Shown here one piece after another: positions 8,841-17,041 of a stretch of 64,000 nt of DNA. The stretch is from DASTCZ01 sp035308165. Lineage in GTDB: Bacteria > Acidobacteriota > Terriglobia > Acidiferrales > UBA7541. Made by a program: the position numbers and the translations under genes. The notes under the pieces are model-generated. The model ran no database searches. It worked only from the letters and a program-made list of their open reading frames with translations, and was not told the DNA's origin. The number at the start of each line of letters is the position of its first letter. Positions within the stretch are counted from its first letter, which is position 1. Where the stretch lies: positions 124,001 to 188,000 of the forward strand of contig DATGHC010000067.1 in the NCBI GenBank assembly GCA_035308165.1, written 5' to 3'.

Positions 8841-10388
8841 TCAGAATCTGGACCAACTGAATGAATCCATCATGAAGTTACCCACTGTTGCTATTGGATT
8901 TGATGAAGAAGAGCCCGCAAGCTGGCGGTCGTAGTAGATGTTTACACCTCCTGAATCATTAATCGTCGAACCAACCAGGCTTCCATACCAGTTGGATCCT
9001 CCGGCGAGGCTGATCGGAGCATTGGGGGCATAAACGGTTGCTGCGGTCTGGCTTCCACCGGCGAGGTTCAGTTGTTGCGTTCCCGCGTAAAGGAATTGCA
9101 GATTGACCGGGCTCGGGACGCCGATTGAATTGACGTTCGTGACGCCTCCCCCGGCAAAACTGAGCGGATTCGCCTGACCTTGCCCGGCGATGTTGACAAT
9201 GACAGGAGTTGCATTATTGACGCCCGTGGAGAGCGTGGAATTCCCCACGATACTGATACTGTTTATCGAAAACGATCCACCGGGAGAGAGAGTCACCTGC
9301 GCTCCTCCCGAAAGAGCGATGTTGCCGTACGTACCTGGTGCAAAAACTAAGTTTCCCGCTACTCCGCTGCATATTGTGACGCTCAGACCCAGGGAACTGC
9401 AGGTGCTGTTCTTCGTTATCTGAATGGTGGTCGTTGGAGGTAGCGGGCTCGGCAGAGCGGGCGTGGTGTCAACGACGGCCTGCGGCAAATTTACCAGTCC
9501 GCCTGTAACGCATGCTGCGGGGGGCGCTGCAGTGCAACCTGAAACTGTGGCATGTCCACTATCCGACCAAGCGTCCACGCCGCCACTGGCGCAATTACCA
9601 ACTCCTGTTCGCGGAGTTGACATGGTGCCATCTACAACGGCGCCACCGCTCTCGTTCAGGTTCCCATTGGAACCGATGTTACCGCCATACCCGTCCGGTA
9701 TTACGACCCCTTTGCTATTGAGATTTGCGTGTTTGGAATCATAACTATCAATTGCGATGCCGCCTGATAACGTGAGCGAACCACACTGATTGCCGGTCGC
9801 AAAGAGTCCGTAGCTGGGAGCGGGTACCGCCCCGAAGGTCACCTGCCGCTCAATGATTCCCGTAACTTCTTCAAGGGCGTTACCGGTTCCGCCGATGCTC
9901 CCGTCTGCGGTGATGCTCCAGGTCTGAACTGTTACGAGGCCGCCTGCGGTAGTCACTTGACTCATCGCGATTAGGGTAGCCGAGGCCGTGTAGCTCACCG
10001 TAGTTCTCCCATCCGTCAGGCTTCCTTGCGCGGCGGTCTGGAAAGCAGTCTCGATCGCGGCAACCGGGTAATTCGACAGGCTCTGTGTGGTGGATAAGAC
10101 GACGGGATTGCCGCCAAATTGTACCGGCGACTTCGTCATATCATAATTGCTGAGTGGATCAGTCCCCACGGTTGTTGGGGCGGTGTAGTTATTCACAATG
10201 TAGTTTGCGGCAGTGTTGAGACCAGCTTCAGCGCCATAGCGAGCCTGAGTCATCATGCGATAGTTCAGGCTGGACCAGGTTTCCGACTGGGAGAGAAACA
10301 TGATGGAGACTCCCATGACAGAAAGAATCAATACAAATATGACTGCGAATATGAGGGCGACTCCCTTTTCGTTTCCTCGCTTGTTCAT
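8841..10388 (-). CDS. Large PilX-type minor pilin (operon A)
   Basis: The protein has 515 residues from the ATG at 10388, which has AAGGGA upstream at good spacing; ATG 10394, two codons earlier, is also possible. The N-terminus is EKG9-VALIFAVIFVLILSVMG, a pilin-like helix lacking Glu at +5 (Phe instead), followed by an ARYGAEAGLNTA segment typical of PilX N-terminal domains. The remaining 450 or so residues are Gly/Ser/Asn-rich with short repeated turns such as LSGGAQVTLSPGG and SLAGGSNWYGS, suggesting a beta-helical surface domain. It is the paralogue of the 687-residue PilX of operon B and likewise closes its operon. A tip-located structural or adhesive role is inferred from the family. 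Confidence 0.8.
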   Translation of the reverse strand: MNKRGNEKGVALIFAVIFVLILSVMGVSIMFLSQSETWSSLNYRMMTQARYGAEAGLNTAANYIVNNYTAPTTVGTDPLSNYDMTKSPVQFGGNPVVLSTTQSLSNYPVAAIETAFQTAAQGSLTDGRTTVSYTASATLIAMSQVTTAGGLVTVQTWSITADGSIGGTGNALEEVTGIIERQVTFGAVPAPSYGLFATGNQCGSLTLSGGIAIDSYDSKHANLNSKGVVIPDGYGGNIGSNGNLNESGGAVVDGTMSTPRTGVGNCASGGVDAWSDSGHATVSGCTAAPPAACVTGGLVNLPQAVVDTTPALPSPLPPTTTIQITKNSTCSSLGLSVTICSGVAGNLVFAPGTYGNIALSGGAQVTLSPGGSFSINSISIVGNSTLSTGVNNATPVIVNIAGQGQANPLSFAGGGVTNVNSIGVPSPVNLQFLYAGTQQLNLAGGSQTAATVYAPNAPISLAGGSNWYGSLVGSTINDSGGVNIYYDRQLAGSSSSNPIATVGNFMMDSFSWSRF

Positions 10389-10410
10389 AATCATTTTCCC
10401 TTTCATTCGG

Positions 10411-11349
10411 TTACGGCAATAATAAGGTGACGCTCGCAGGCATCGGCTGGATGCGCAGGAGCGAAGAAGCATTGTCCAATTCCCAGGCTTCAAACACGTT
10501 CCGTGGGGAAACGTTCAACAAGGCCTTTGTTTCCTGCTGGAGTTGATGCGTCTGGGGGTCTTGCACCTGGGTTTGCACTGTCAAGGTCACTGCGACGTCG
10601 ACAACATAAGTGTTTCCTGACTTGCCCGAGTCGGTTTGATATGCGAAACAGGCGGAACCATCCGGATTCGGCAATAGGTTACTTAGCAGGACCATTCCTG
10701 CGGTGACCGCAGGTTTGGAGGCCGATGTGAACGAGATTTCATTGCGATAGAGAAAACCGGGTGCCGAAGGAGTGCCTGGTACGCAAGTGTACTCCACGTA
10801 TAGAATCTTTCCGTCGCGGTTAATGTCCCCATATAACTTCAATATCGATCCGGTCGAACCATTTGTGTAATTGGTGGGCGCGGCGGCAGGCGGCACAATT
10901 CCTGTCCCGAATGAACCCGATACAATTATTTGCGTAGTGGTGGCGTGAGCAAAGGTGAATTGGGCGGTGACTGTATTTGTTCCGATGGCTGTCGCCTGGA
11001 CGGTTTCAAAATTCGCCCCCGTATCCACATCCAGATACATGCCGGCAAACATTCCCGTCGAAGAACTGACCAATGCGGTCTGCGTGCCCGATGGGATTCC
11101 TGCCGTTAGAGTCACCGCGCCCGGCAATGAAATCCTTCCGGCCTGGCCGATTTCCTGCTGCAACAATTCCGTGGCACTCCGTACACTTCTGTGCATTCCG
11201 GTTCTGTTTGCGATCGATCCCTGCACGGTCATCAACTGCATCATTGCGGCCATGATGATCGCGATTACGATCAAGAGAATCGCAGTGCTGGCCATCATTT
11301 CCAGCAGCGACAATCCCTCTTCTTGTGGAACAAATCCTTGCTTAAGCAT
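10411..11349 (-). CDS. PilW-type minor pilin (operon A)
   Basis: The protein has 312 residues. The prepilin site is EEG12-LSLLEMMASTAILLIVIAII, with Glu at +5 and Leu replacing the usual Phe at +1. A helix with RSATELLQQEIGQAGRI follows; the x-E-L-L-x-x-E-I-x-x-A-G-R pattern is frequent in PilW/GspJ proteins. The soluble domain contains two Cys in the EYTCVPG and SACFAYQ contexts. It lies between pilV (9 nt upstream) and pilX (22 nt downstream) of operon A. The paralogue in operon B has a longer soluble domain (393 residues). Confidence 0.82.
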   Translation of the reverse strand: MLKQGFVPQEEGLSLLEMMASTAILLIVIAIIMAAMMQLMTVQGSIANRTGMHRSVRSATELLQQEIGQAGRISLPGAVTLTAGIPSGTQTALVSSSTGMFAGMYLDVDTGANFETVQATAIGTNTVTAQFTFAHATTTQIIVSGSFGTGIVPPAAAPTNYTNGSTGSILKLYGDINRDGKILYVEYTCVPGTPSAPGFLYRNEISFTSASKPAVTAGMVLLSNLLPNPDGSACFAYQTDSGKSGNTYVVDVAVTLTVQTQVQDPQTHQLQQETKALLNVSPRNVFEAWELDNASSLLRIQPMPASVTLLLP

Positions 11350-11358
11350 ATAGCTCTC

Positions 11359-11949
11359 TCAGAACGGATATCCCTTTACGGCCACTACGGTTGTTTGCGG
11401 GATGGTCCCTCCCGCACCAACTTGCTGAAATACTTGGGTCGTGACCGTAATCTGTTTCATCTGGGTCACGCCGTTGGGTCCCGCCGATAATTTCCAAACG
11501 CGAATGTAGAACCACGCCGCCGGTGCTGCTCCTCCAACACTGGGCACAAGCCTTCCGCTGCTATCAAGATAGTCGGCGTATCCAGCCACGGGATTGGTTG
11601 GATCGGAGCTCCCTCCGATTCCAGTTCCTGTTGCCGGGCTCGTGAGTGGAAGGGGGCAGCCAGCCAGGCCGGTCCCTCCCGAGGGTTGGGAGGGAACTTG
11701 AGTGGTGTCCGTCGTGGCATCACAGTAAGCCAGCGCCAGAAGCTGTTCCATTTTGTCTTGAGCGTACTCAGCCGTGCGCGCCATCAAGTGTCCCTGATTC
11801 TCCGTGGTGCTGATCGCCACCGATGCCAGGCCCACTACCCCGGCCGCGCAAATGAGGATTATGGCAACTGCCATCATGGTTTCTATCAGTGTCACTCCGG
11901 CCTGGAGACCATGAATCGAGGTAGACGGAGTTCGTCTCTTGCATTTCAT
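11359..11949 (-). CDS. PilV-type minor pilin (operon A)
   Basis: The protein has 196 residues. The prepilin site is QAG18-VTLIETMMAVAIILICAAGVV with Glu at +5. It is followed by ARTAEYAQDKMEQLLALAY, the E-x-x-x-D-K-M-E-x-L-L pattern found after the N-terminal helix of PilV/GspI proteins. The ATG at 11949 has AAAGG upstream at 8 nt spacing. Its stop lies 9 nt before pilW and its start 9 nt after the fimT stop, so all four genes are very likely one transcript. Confidence 0.83.
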   Translation of the reverse strand: MKCKRRTPSTSIHGLQAGVTLIETMMAVAIILICAAGVVGLASVAISTTENQGHLMARTAEYAQDKMEQLLALAYCDATTDTTQVPSQPSGGTGLAGCPLPLTSPATGTGIGGSSDPTNPVAGYADYLDSSGRLVPSVGGAAPAAWFYIRVWKLSAGPNGVTQMKQITVTTQVFQQVGAGGTIPQTTVVAVKGYPF

Positions 11950-11958
11950 AATTTGCCT

Positions 11959-12669
11959 TTAGCGCACCTGCCAGGTGAAACTCAGATTGTTGGAGGCGTA
12001 CCAACTCTGGATCTCTCCGGAGGACAAAAGCGTCACCCCGTAGACCGAACTTGCGTCCGACAAGTAGAAGGCTCCATTCGCATCCGGCTTGCCCCCTGAA
12101 GTTGGATCCGAAGGGATACCTCGTGAATTGAATTCGATGCAGGCCGTATTTGCGATTGTTGTGCTGTTGCCCGCCTGACCGGCCGCCCCCGTGTAGCAGA
12201 TTGGCGCCTGGCCAATTGTGAGTTGCGTGTTTGCGGGAGCTGCGTTGATTGCTCCGAAACTGAAAGAGACTCCAGACGAGAGGTAAAAAACAGGACTGGT
12301 TCCTGCCACGGTGCAGGCATTGGCAACGTCTGCATTTGTTTGCCAACATCCAGCGCCCCCGGCACCACCGGACTTGTTCCAAATCTCCAGGTGGTAAGTG
12401 TTGGAGATTAAATCCGCGCGTACGCGAGCATGCGTAAAATTGGCGGCCGCTATTAGCTTGGCTTCCTCCATCAAGCTGGCGATGCTGCGGCTATCTCCTG
12501 AAATCCTCATAAACTTTTGGATCGCTACATAATTCGGCAGCGCGAAAGCAACAATGACAATGGTCATCAAGAGGACGATGGCAACCTCAAGGAGCGAAAA
12601 GCCGAATTCGGCTCGCCCCGGTGGTAATGAGTCTTTTGCTTGCTTGGCGGTGAAGGATTTAACTTCCAA
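11959..12669 (-). CDS. FimT/GspH-type minor pilin (operon A, first gene)
   Basis: The protein has 236 residues with a TTG start at 12669 (AAGG about 11 nt upstream). The prepilin site is EFG23-FSLLEVAIVLLMTIVIVAFALP, with Glu at +5 and Pro at the end of the first hydrophobic block. A helix (SRSIASLMEEAKLIAAANF) leads into a beta-rich domain with three Cys, as in GspH/FimT. It is the first gene of operon A. The start is uncertain because no in-frame ATG precedes the motif; the promoter-like element at 12833-12850 puts an upper limit on extension. Confidence 0.8.
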   Translation of the reverse strand: MEVKSFTAKQAKDSLPPGRAEFGFSLLEVAIVLLMTIVIVAFALPNYVAIQKFMRISGDSRSIASLMEEAKLIAAANFTHARVRADLISNTYHLEIWNKSGGAGGAGCWQTNADVANACTVAGTSPVFYLSSGVSFSFGAINAAPANTQLTIGQAPICYTGAAGQAGNSTTIANTACIEFNSRGIPSDPTSGGKPDANGAFYLSDASSVYGVTLLSSGEIQSWYASNNLSFTWQVR

Positions 12670-12832
12670 CTGTCAGCTACCTTGACATCCTCTCGACAAG
12701 TTCGCGTTCTCGATTCACGCTTCGCATTTGGAATTGCATCCATCACAAATGGTTTGGGATCGCGAATGTTCCACTTAGGTTCATATCCCTCTACCGAAGA
12801 GCCGACGAACCATAAATCTTCACGGTCTATTG

Positions 12833-12850
12833 AGTGCACACGGAAGGCCA
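12833..12850 (-). promoter_or_regulatory. Promoter-like motif of pilin operon A (sigma-54-like)
   Basis: The minus strand reads TGGCC-TTCCG-TGTGCACT, matching the element upstream of operon B in 13 of 13 fixed positions, with ATAG and CCG again a few bases downstream. GG and GC are 10 nt apart, the sigma-54 spacing. It lies about 164 nt from the fimT start, leaving a long leader. The rest of the 12670-13121 spacer holds nothing I can name. Confidence 0.5.
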
Positions 12851-13121
12851 CACATGAAAATGTCTAACTGCATGAATACAACTGCGTTGCTTTTTCCCTG
12901 AATGGAAAGATTATTTGTTACTCAAGACCTTGGGGAGTAAAGGTGGCATCTAGGGGGCTCTGCAGCGACCATCGGGGATTTACGGGATTGCCTTCTCGTG
13001 TCCAAGGCAAGTTTCAATTTGGTGCAGGTCACCTTCGCGGAACAAGAGCGGCAGTAATTATTTTCCGGTATTTATTCTGGAAGAACGCCTTCGCGCTGGC
13101 CTGCTTAGCGATTCGCGTTTC

Positions 13122-13196
13122 TGGTAGCCCCGACGGGAATCGAACCCGTATTTCGGCCTTGAAAGGGCCGCGTGCTAACCGTTGCACCACGGGGCC
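13122..13196 (-). tRNA. tRNA-Glu (anticodon TTC)
   Basis: The minus strand folds as a tRNA: acceptor GGCCCCG pairs with CGGGGCT (one G-U), the anticodon stem is CGGCC/GGCCG with loop CTTTCAA (anticodon TTC), and the T-arm is ACGGG-TTCGATT-CCCGT. The CCA end is encoded. It lies downstream of iscX on the same strand, separated by 134 nt. Confidence 0.95.
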
Positions 13197-13330
13197 ACTC
13201 GACGAAAACAAACGCTCAGTTAGAGTAGAAGAAAGATGTCGCGTTGGCAAGGCGCGGCGGACTCTCACTCGGTGTAGAACAATCAGAAAATGTTCAGCAA
13301 TAGTTTCACTTGCTCAATCTGCGGCGCGCC

Positions 13331-13552
13331 CTAACCCTGTGCCCGGTCGTTGCGCTCTTCCAGCCAGGCCATCTGGATAGCTTCAAGCTTGCCTTCGTTC
13401 GCCGCCTTCGCGTCGCCGCTAAACCCGTCCAGTTCAGTCACCCACTTGTGAAGGTCCGTGAAGCGGACCGTCAACGGGTCCGTATCAGGGAATTTGTCCA
13501 CAAGCGCGATGGCAATATCTTCTGCCTGATCCCAATCCAGTGGTTGAGACAT
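13331..13552 (-). CDS. iscX: Iron-sulfur assembly protein IscX
   Basis: The protein has 73 residues from the ATG at 13552, 1 nt after the fdx stop. It matches IscX/YfhJ: L-D-W near the N-terminus, D-x-D-P-x-x-V-R-F-T-D-L-H-x-W in the middle, and L-E-A-I-Q-M-A-W-L-E-E at the end, an acidic helical protein. IscX binds IscS and iron and modulates cluster assembly on IscU. A longer open frame upstream reads through the fdx gene and is not used. It is the last gene of the isc operon, the same place it has in proteobacteria. Confidence 0.93.
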   Translation of the reverse strand: MSQPLDWDQAEDIAIALVDKFPDTDPLTVRFTDLHKWVTELDGFSGDAKAANEGKLEAIQMAWLEERNDRAQG

Positions 13553-13553
13553 T

Positions 13554-13964
13554 CTAGTGTTCCGCTTCCTTTGCGAAGTTCTTATTCCATTCGGGAATCT
13601 CGACAACCAGATCCACCGTTCCATCGGGCACGCATTGGCAACCCAGCCGCGACTTCACCGTCAATCCCGGAGCGTCATCAAGCTGATCCAGTTCAGCGTC
13701 GGTTGCTTCGTTGCATGACTCGAGCCCTTCGTGGACGATTACATGGCAAGTTGAGCAGGCGCACACTCCTCCGCAGGCGTGATCGAGTCCCATGCGCGCC
13801 CCCTGCGAAATATCCAGTATGCTTCCCGGCAATCCGTCGTGACCGTAGGGAAGTTTCTCCGGATCCACTTCAATGGTTTTTCCTTCGCGCACGAAGGTAA
13901 TCTTGTATTTCTTTGCAGGCAGCACATATTTCGCCTGCTCGATGTATGGATTCTGTCCGCCCAT
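13554..13964 (-). CDS. fdx: ISC-type [2Fe-2S] ferredoxin
   Basis: The protein has 136 residues. Cluster ligands are C64, C70, C73 and C109 (C-x5-C-x2-C-x35-C), the exact spacing of E. coli Fdx; C68 and C111 are additional. The motif around them is DHACGGVCACSTCHV. ISC ferredoxins (adrenodoxin type) supply electrons for cluster formation on IscU. The protein has an N-terminal extension of about 20 residues relative to E. coli Fdx. It sits between hscA (19 nt) and iscX (1 nt). Confidence 0.95.
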   Translation of the reverse strand: MGGQNPYIEQAKYVLPAKKYKITFVREGKTIEVDPEKLPYGHDGLPGSILDISQGARMGLDHACGGVCACSTCHVIVHEGLESCNEATDAELDQLDDAPGLTVKSRLGCQCVPDGTVDLVVEIPEWNKNFAKEAEH

Positions 13965-13983
13965 GATGGATTCCTTCCCTTCC

Positions 13984-15822
13984 TTATTCGTTGTCGAGAT
14001 TCTTGCCCTCGAGCGCCGTGGCCAACGCGTGATTCATGATGCGCTCGGCCAGCGGAGTGGTGACCGAGTTCAGCTCGTCAACCCGAGCGCGGATAAGCTT
14101 GTAATCGCGGCCTGCTATGGCCTCCTGGAGCGCGGCCTTTGCAGCTTCAATCGCGCGGCGTTCGGTCGTGTCAATTTCCACCTCCGGATGCGCCAGCGTT
14201 TTTTCCGTGGCGCGCAAGATCGTTTCCGCCTCGGTGACCGCTTCGATCCGCTGCCGCTCCGCAAAATCTTGCTCGGCGTACTCAATGGATTCTTCGAGCA
14301 TCTTCTCGATTTCCGTGTCACCGAGTCCGTAGCTGGGCTGCACTTCGATGGCGTTCTGCAGTCCACTGCGCAGATCGCGCGCGGCCACTTGCAAAATCCC
14401 ACTGGCGTCAATCAAGAACTTCACCTCGACTCGCGCGAGGCCCGCGGGCCCGGGCGGAACTTTCAATTGAAATCGCGCCAGTGAACGGCAATCCTTGGCC
14501 AATTCGCGCTCGCCCTGCAGCACGTGGATATCAATCCCTGTTTGCTTGTCCACGCCGGTAGTGAACATTTCCTGCGCGCTGGCGGGAATCGTGGAGTTGC
14601 GCGGAATAATTTTGGCAACCACGCCGCCCATCGTTTCAATACCCAACGAGAGCGGGGTCACATCGAGCAGCAACATTCCCGCGACACCGGTCTCCAAAAT
14701 ATTGGCTTGCACCGCGGCACCCAAGGCCACCACTTCGTCGGGATTCAATTCGGCATGCGGTTTGCGGCCGAAATATTCTTCAACGACCTGGCGCACCAGA
14801 GGAACACGCGTCGAACCGCCGACCAGCACAACTTCTTCCATACGATTCGGCGCCATGTGCGCGTCCGCAAGCGCCTGTTTCACGGGCCCCATGGTGCGCT
14901 CGACGACCGGCGCAATGAGCCGCTCAAATTCTTGGCGCTTCATTATTCGCGTGTAGATCCGCCCGTCGCTCAGCGGAAAACGAATCGTGATTTCCTTCGC
15001 CTGGGACAGCTCATGCTTCGCGGCAATGAGCGCCTTGCGCAATTCCTGCACTGCGGACGGGTCGGCGGAGAGGTCCACGCCAAATTGCGCGCGCATTTCC
15101 TCACGGGCGACGCGCTGCAACTCGTTATCAATATCGTCGCCGCCCAGGTGGGTGTCGCCGCTGGTGGAAAGCACCTGGTAAATGTCGCCTTGATCTGTGG
15201 AGATTAATTTCAGGACGGAAATATCAAATGTGCCGCCGCCAAAATCATAGACGGCCACCAGCCCGCGTTGCGCTTCGTGTAATCCGTACGCCAGCGCAGC
15301 GGCGGTGGGTTCATTCACCAAGCGCAGTACTTCAAGGCCCGCGAGACGCCCGGCATCCTTGGTGGCCTGACGCTGCGCATCGTTGAAATAGGCAGGGACG
15401 GTAATCACAGCCTTATCCACCGTTTCGCCAAAATATTGTTCGGCCCAGCTTTTCAGTTCGCGCAAAATAAATGCGGAGATTTCCGGCGGGGTAAACACGC
15501 GATCGCCCAATCGCACGCGGATGACGCTCTCGCTTCCGGGGTCAATGCGGAATGGAAAAATCTTGAGTTCACCGGCGACGTCGGCGGGGCCGCGGCCCAT
15601 CAGGCGCTTCACGCTGTAGATGGTCCGCTCGGGCTGGGTCAGCAAACGGCGCCGGGCTGGTTCCCCGACGATGATGGAGCCATCGGCATCCAGGCTCACA
15701 ACAGAAGGACACAACGCGGAACCATAAGGGCCGGGGATACACTTCGGCTGCTTCGTCTCCTTGTCCACATAGGCGACAAGGCTATAGGTCGTCCCAAGAT
15801 CGATGCCAACAGTCCGTCCCAT
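13984..15822 (-). CDS. hscA: Fe-S cluster chaperone HscA (Hsp70 family)
   Basis: The protein has 612 residues from ATG 15822 (MGRTVGIDLGTTYSLVAYV); a TTG at 15843 could add seven residues. The ATPase domain shows the phosphate-1 motif IDLGTTYS, the AYFNDAQRQATKDAGRLAGL segment, VYDFGGGTFDIS and VGGSTRVPLV. The substrate-binding domain begins around residue 385 with LLLDVTPLSLGIET. HscA with HscB releases or transfers the cluster from IscU by binding its LPPVK motif, which the IscU here retains. Position between hscB and fdx identifies it as HscA and not DnaK. The lid ends without the EEVD-like or DnaK-type acidic tail. Confidence 0.94.
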   Translation of the reverse strand: MGRTVGIDLGTTYSLVAYVDKETKQPKCIPGPYGSALCPSVVSLDADGSIIVGEPARRRLLTQPERTIYSVKRLMGRGPADVAGELKIFPFRIDPGSESVIRVRLGDRVFTPPEISAFILRELKSWAEQYFGETVDKAVITVPAYFNDAQRQATKDAGRLAGLEVLRLVNEPTAAALAYGLHEAQRGLVAVYDFGGGTFDISVLKLISTDQGDIYQVLSTSGDTHLGGDDIDNELQRVAREEMRAQFGVDLSADPSAVQELRKALIAAKHELSQAKEITIRFPLSDGRIYTRIMKRQEFERLIAPVVERTMGPVKQALADAHMAPNRMEEVVLVGGSTRVPLVRQVVEEYFGRKPHAELNPDEVVALGAAVQANILETGVAGMLLLDVTPLSLGIETMGGVVAKIIPRNSTIPASAQEMFTTGVDKQTGIDIHVLQGERELAKDCRSLARFQLKVPPGPAGLARVEVKFLIDASGILQVAARDLRSGLQNAIEVQPSYGLGDTEIEKMLEESIEYAEQDFAERQRIEAVTEAETILRATEKTLAHPEVEIDTTERRAIEAAKAALQEAIAGRDYKLIRARVDELNSVTTPLAERIMNHALATALEGKNLDNE

Positions 15823-15846
15823 ACTTTTCCAAAGCTCCGTCAAGAT

Positions 15847-16545
15847 TTAGGCCGCAAGCTCTGCGGCAACTTTATTCACAAGATTGCGGATATAAGAGCG
15901 CCTGTTCAATATTTCGTTCATTCGATCCATCAATGCTTTCCGGGTCGCTTCATTGTTGTCCGCGTCAATCACCGCGTCCCATTCGGCGGAAATGGAATCG
16001 AGCTGTGCGTCGACTTCTTCCAGCCTTTCAGTGAAATTCTTTTCCGCGGCTTGAAGCTTCATGCGAACCTTCGCTGTTGAAGCCGCATCACCACCGGCTT
16101 GCCGCGCCTCGCGCAGCTCGTCCAGCGATTCGTTCAACTCAAACACTTCTTCCAGCAACTCGGGAGGCGCCTGCTGTTTTTTCTGGCCTTCCTTGCGCAT
16201 TCTGTTATGCGCCAACAGATATTCCACGCGGCCCAGAGGTGTCGAGAGCGCGCGAAAGGCGTCATTTAGTTCCGAAGACCGCGCCAGAGAAAGCTCGCGC
16301 TCATTTTCACTGGTGCGTACAAAATTATCCGGATGCAGCTTCCAACTCAGCGAATGGAATCGTTTCTCGAGGTCCGCTGAATCAACGCGCAGTTTTTGCG
16401 GCAGGCCAAAAAACGCGAAATAGTCCGTGCCCTTCGGCAAGGGCTGAATCTTCCCGCACTTTGCGCAGAAGTGCGCGCCCGAAGTAGCCGCGCCGCAACT
16501 CCAGCAGGCGGCGGATGCTTTGCTCATGGTGCTTGATGCGGTCAT
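15847..16545 (-). CDS. hscB: J-domain co-chaperone HscB with N-terminal tetracysteine domain
   Basis: The protein has 232 residues. Residues 14-30 hold two CxxC pairs (CWSC and CAKC, 9 residues apart), a rubredoxin-like zinc knuckle. A J-domain follows (DYFAFFGLP, then WKLHPDNF with the HPD signature) and a C-terminal helical bundle (ELLEEVFELNESLDELREA) that in HscB binds IscU. E. coli HscB lacks the tetracysteine module, whereas eukaryotic HSC20 has one with the same CWxCG...FCxxC layout before a DYF motif. HscB stimulates HscA ATPase and delivers IscU. Starts at 16545 or 16527 (ATG) are both possible. It lies 24 nt before hscA. Confidence 0.93.
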   Translation of the reverse strand: MTASSTMSKASAACWSCGAATSGAHFCAKCGKIQPLPKGTDYFAFFGLPQKLRVDSADLEKRFHSLSWKLHPDNFVRTSENERELSLARSSELNDAFRALSTPLGRVEYLLAHNRMRKEGQKKQQAPPELLEEVFELNESLDELREARQAGGDAASTAKVRMKLQAAEKNFTERLEEVDAQLDSISAEWDAVIDADNNEATRKALMDRMNEILNRRSYIRNLVNKVAAELAA

Positions 16546-16619
16546 TTACGGACGAAGTCCCCAAATCGCAAACGGATTTCCCCAATACTGGCGAGACCAA
16601 CTTCACTACCCCGAATTAA

Positions 16620-16958
16620 TTAGGCCGTAAACGAACTCCCGCAGCCACAACTCCGCGTGGACTGCGGATTCTCGAAGACGAATCCCTGACGAATCAGCGT
16701 CTCCTGATAATCCAGGGTGGTGTTGGCGAGAAAAAGGAAGCTCTTGGGGTCCACAAAAACGCGTGCGCCATGCTCCTCAAACACTTTGTCGCGGTCGCGC
16801 GCCTGGGTATCGAGACGCATTGCATACGTCAGGCCCGAGCAGCCGCCTCCCTGCACGCCGACGCGCAGTCCCCCCGTCGCTTCCGGCACGCCTTCCTTGG
16901 TCAATAGCTGGCGAATTTTCTCCGCCGCTTTTTCGGTTACATGAATTGCTGTTTCCAT
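16620..16958 (-). CDS. iscA: A-type Fe-S carrier IscA
   Basis: The protein has 112 residues from ATG 16958; an upstream in-frame start would add a hydrophobic, unrelated stretch. Conserved features are the GGCSG segment and the C-terminal CGCG motif, giving the three Cys ligands of A-type carriers. IscA/ErpA-type proteins accept [2Fe-2S] or [4Fe-4S] clusters and pass them to apo-enzymes. The gene lies between iscU and hscB, as in proteobacterial isc operons. A short hairpin separates it from iscU. Confidence 0.93.
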   Translation of the reverse strand: METAIHVTEKAAEKIRQLLTKEGVPEATGGLRVGVQGGGCSGLTYAMRLDTQARDRDKVFEEHGARVFVDPKSFLFLANTTLDYQETLIRQGFVFENPQSTRSCGCGSSFTA

Positions 16959-16994
16959 AAAAATGTCCCTGATCCAAATTAAAAACAAAGTCGC

Positions 16995-17012
16995 GACCAC
17001 CCAAAGGTGGTC
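16995..17012. repeat. REP-like intergenic hairpin
   Basis: GACCACC-CAAA-GGTGGTC is a perfect 7-bp stem, flanked on the minus strand by GTAGG before it and GCG after it. It sits between iscU and iscA. A similar element (GTAGGGGC...GCCCC) precedes pgsA at 52475-52493. The GTAGGG + hairpin form resembles dispersed intergenic repeats in environmental genomes; it could also stabilise or attenuate the isc message. Confidence 0.45.
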
Positions 17013-17041
17013 CCTACGCAACCATTCCTGCGCGAAGCCGA

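Noticed and set aside
12670..12851. A 94-codon open frame on the minus strand upstream of the first fimT.
   Set aside because: It overlaps fimT out of frame, shows no family likeness and lies downstream of the shared promoter-like motif, so it is probably leader.
14524..15207. A 227-codon frame on the + strand across hscA, and similar long frames opposite other genes.
   Set aside because: These are antisense shadows of GC-rich coding DNA; the hscA frame has clear Hsp70 motifs.
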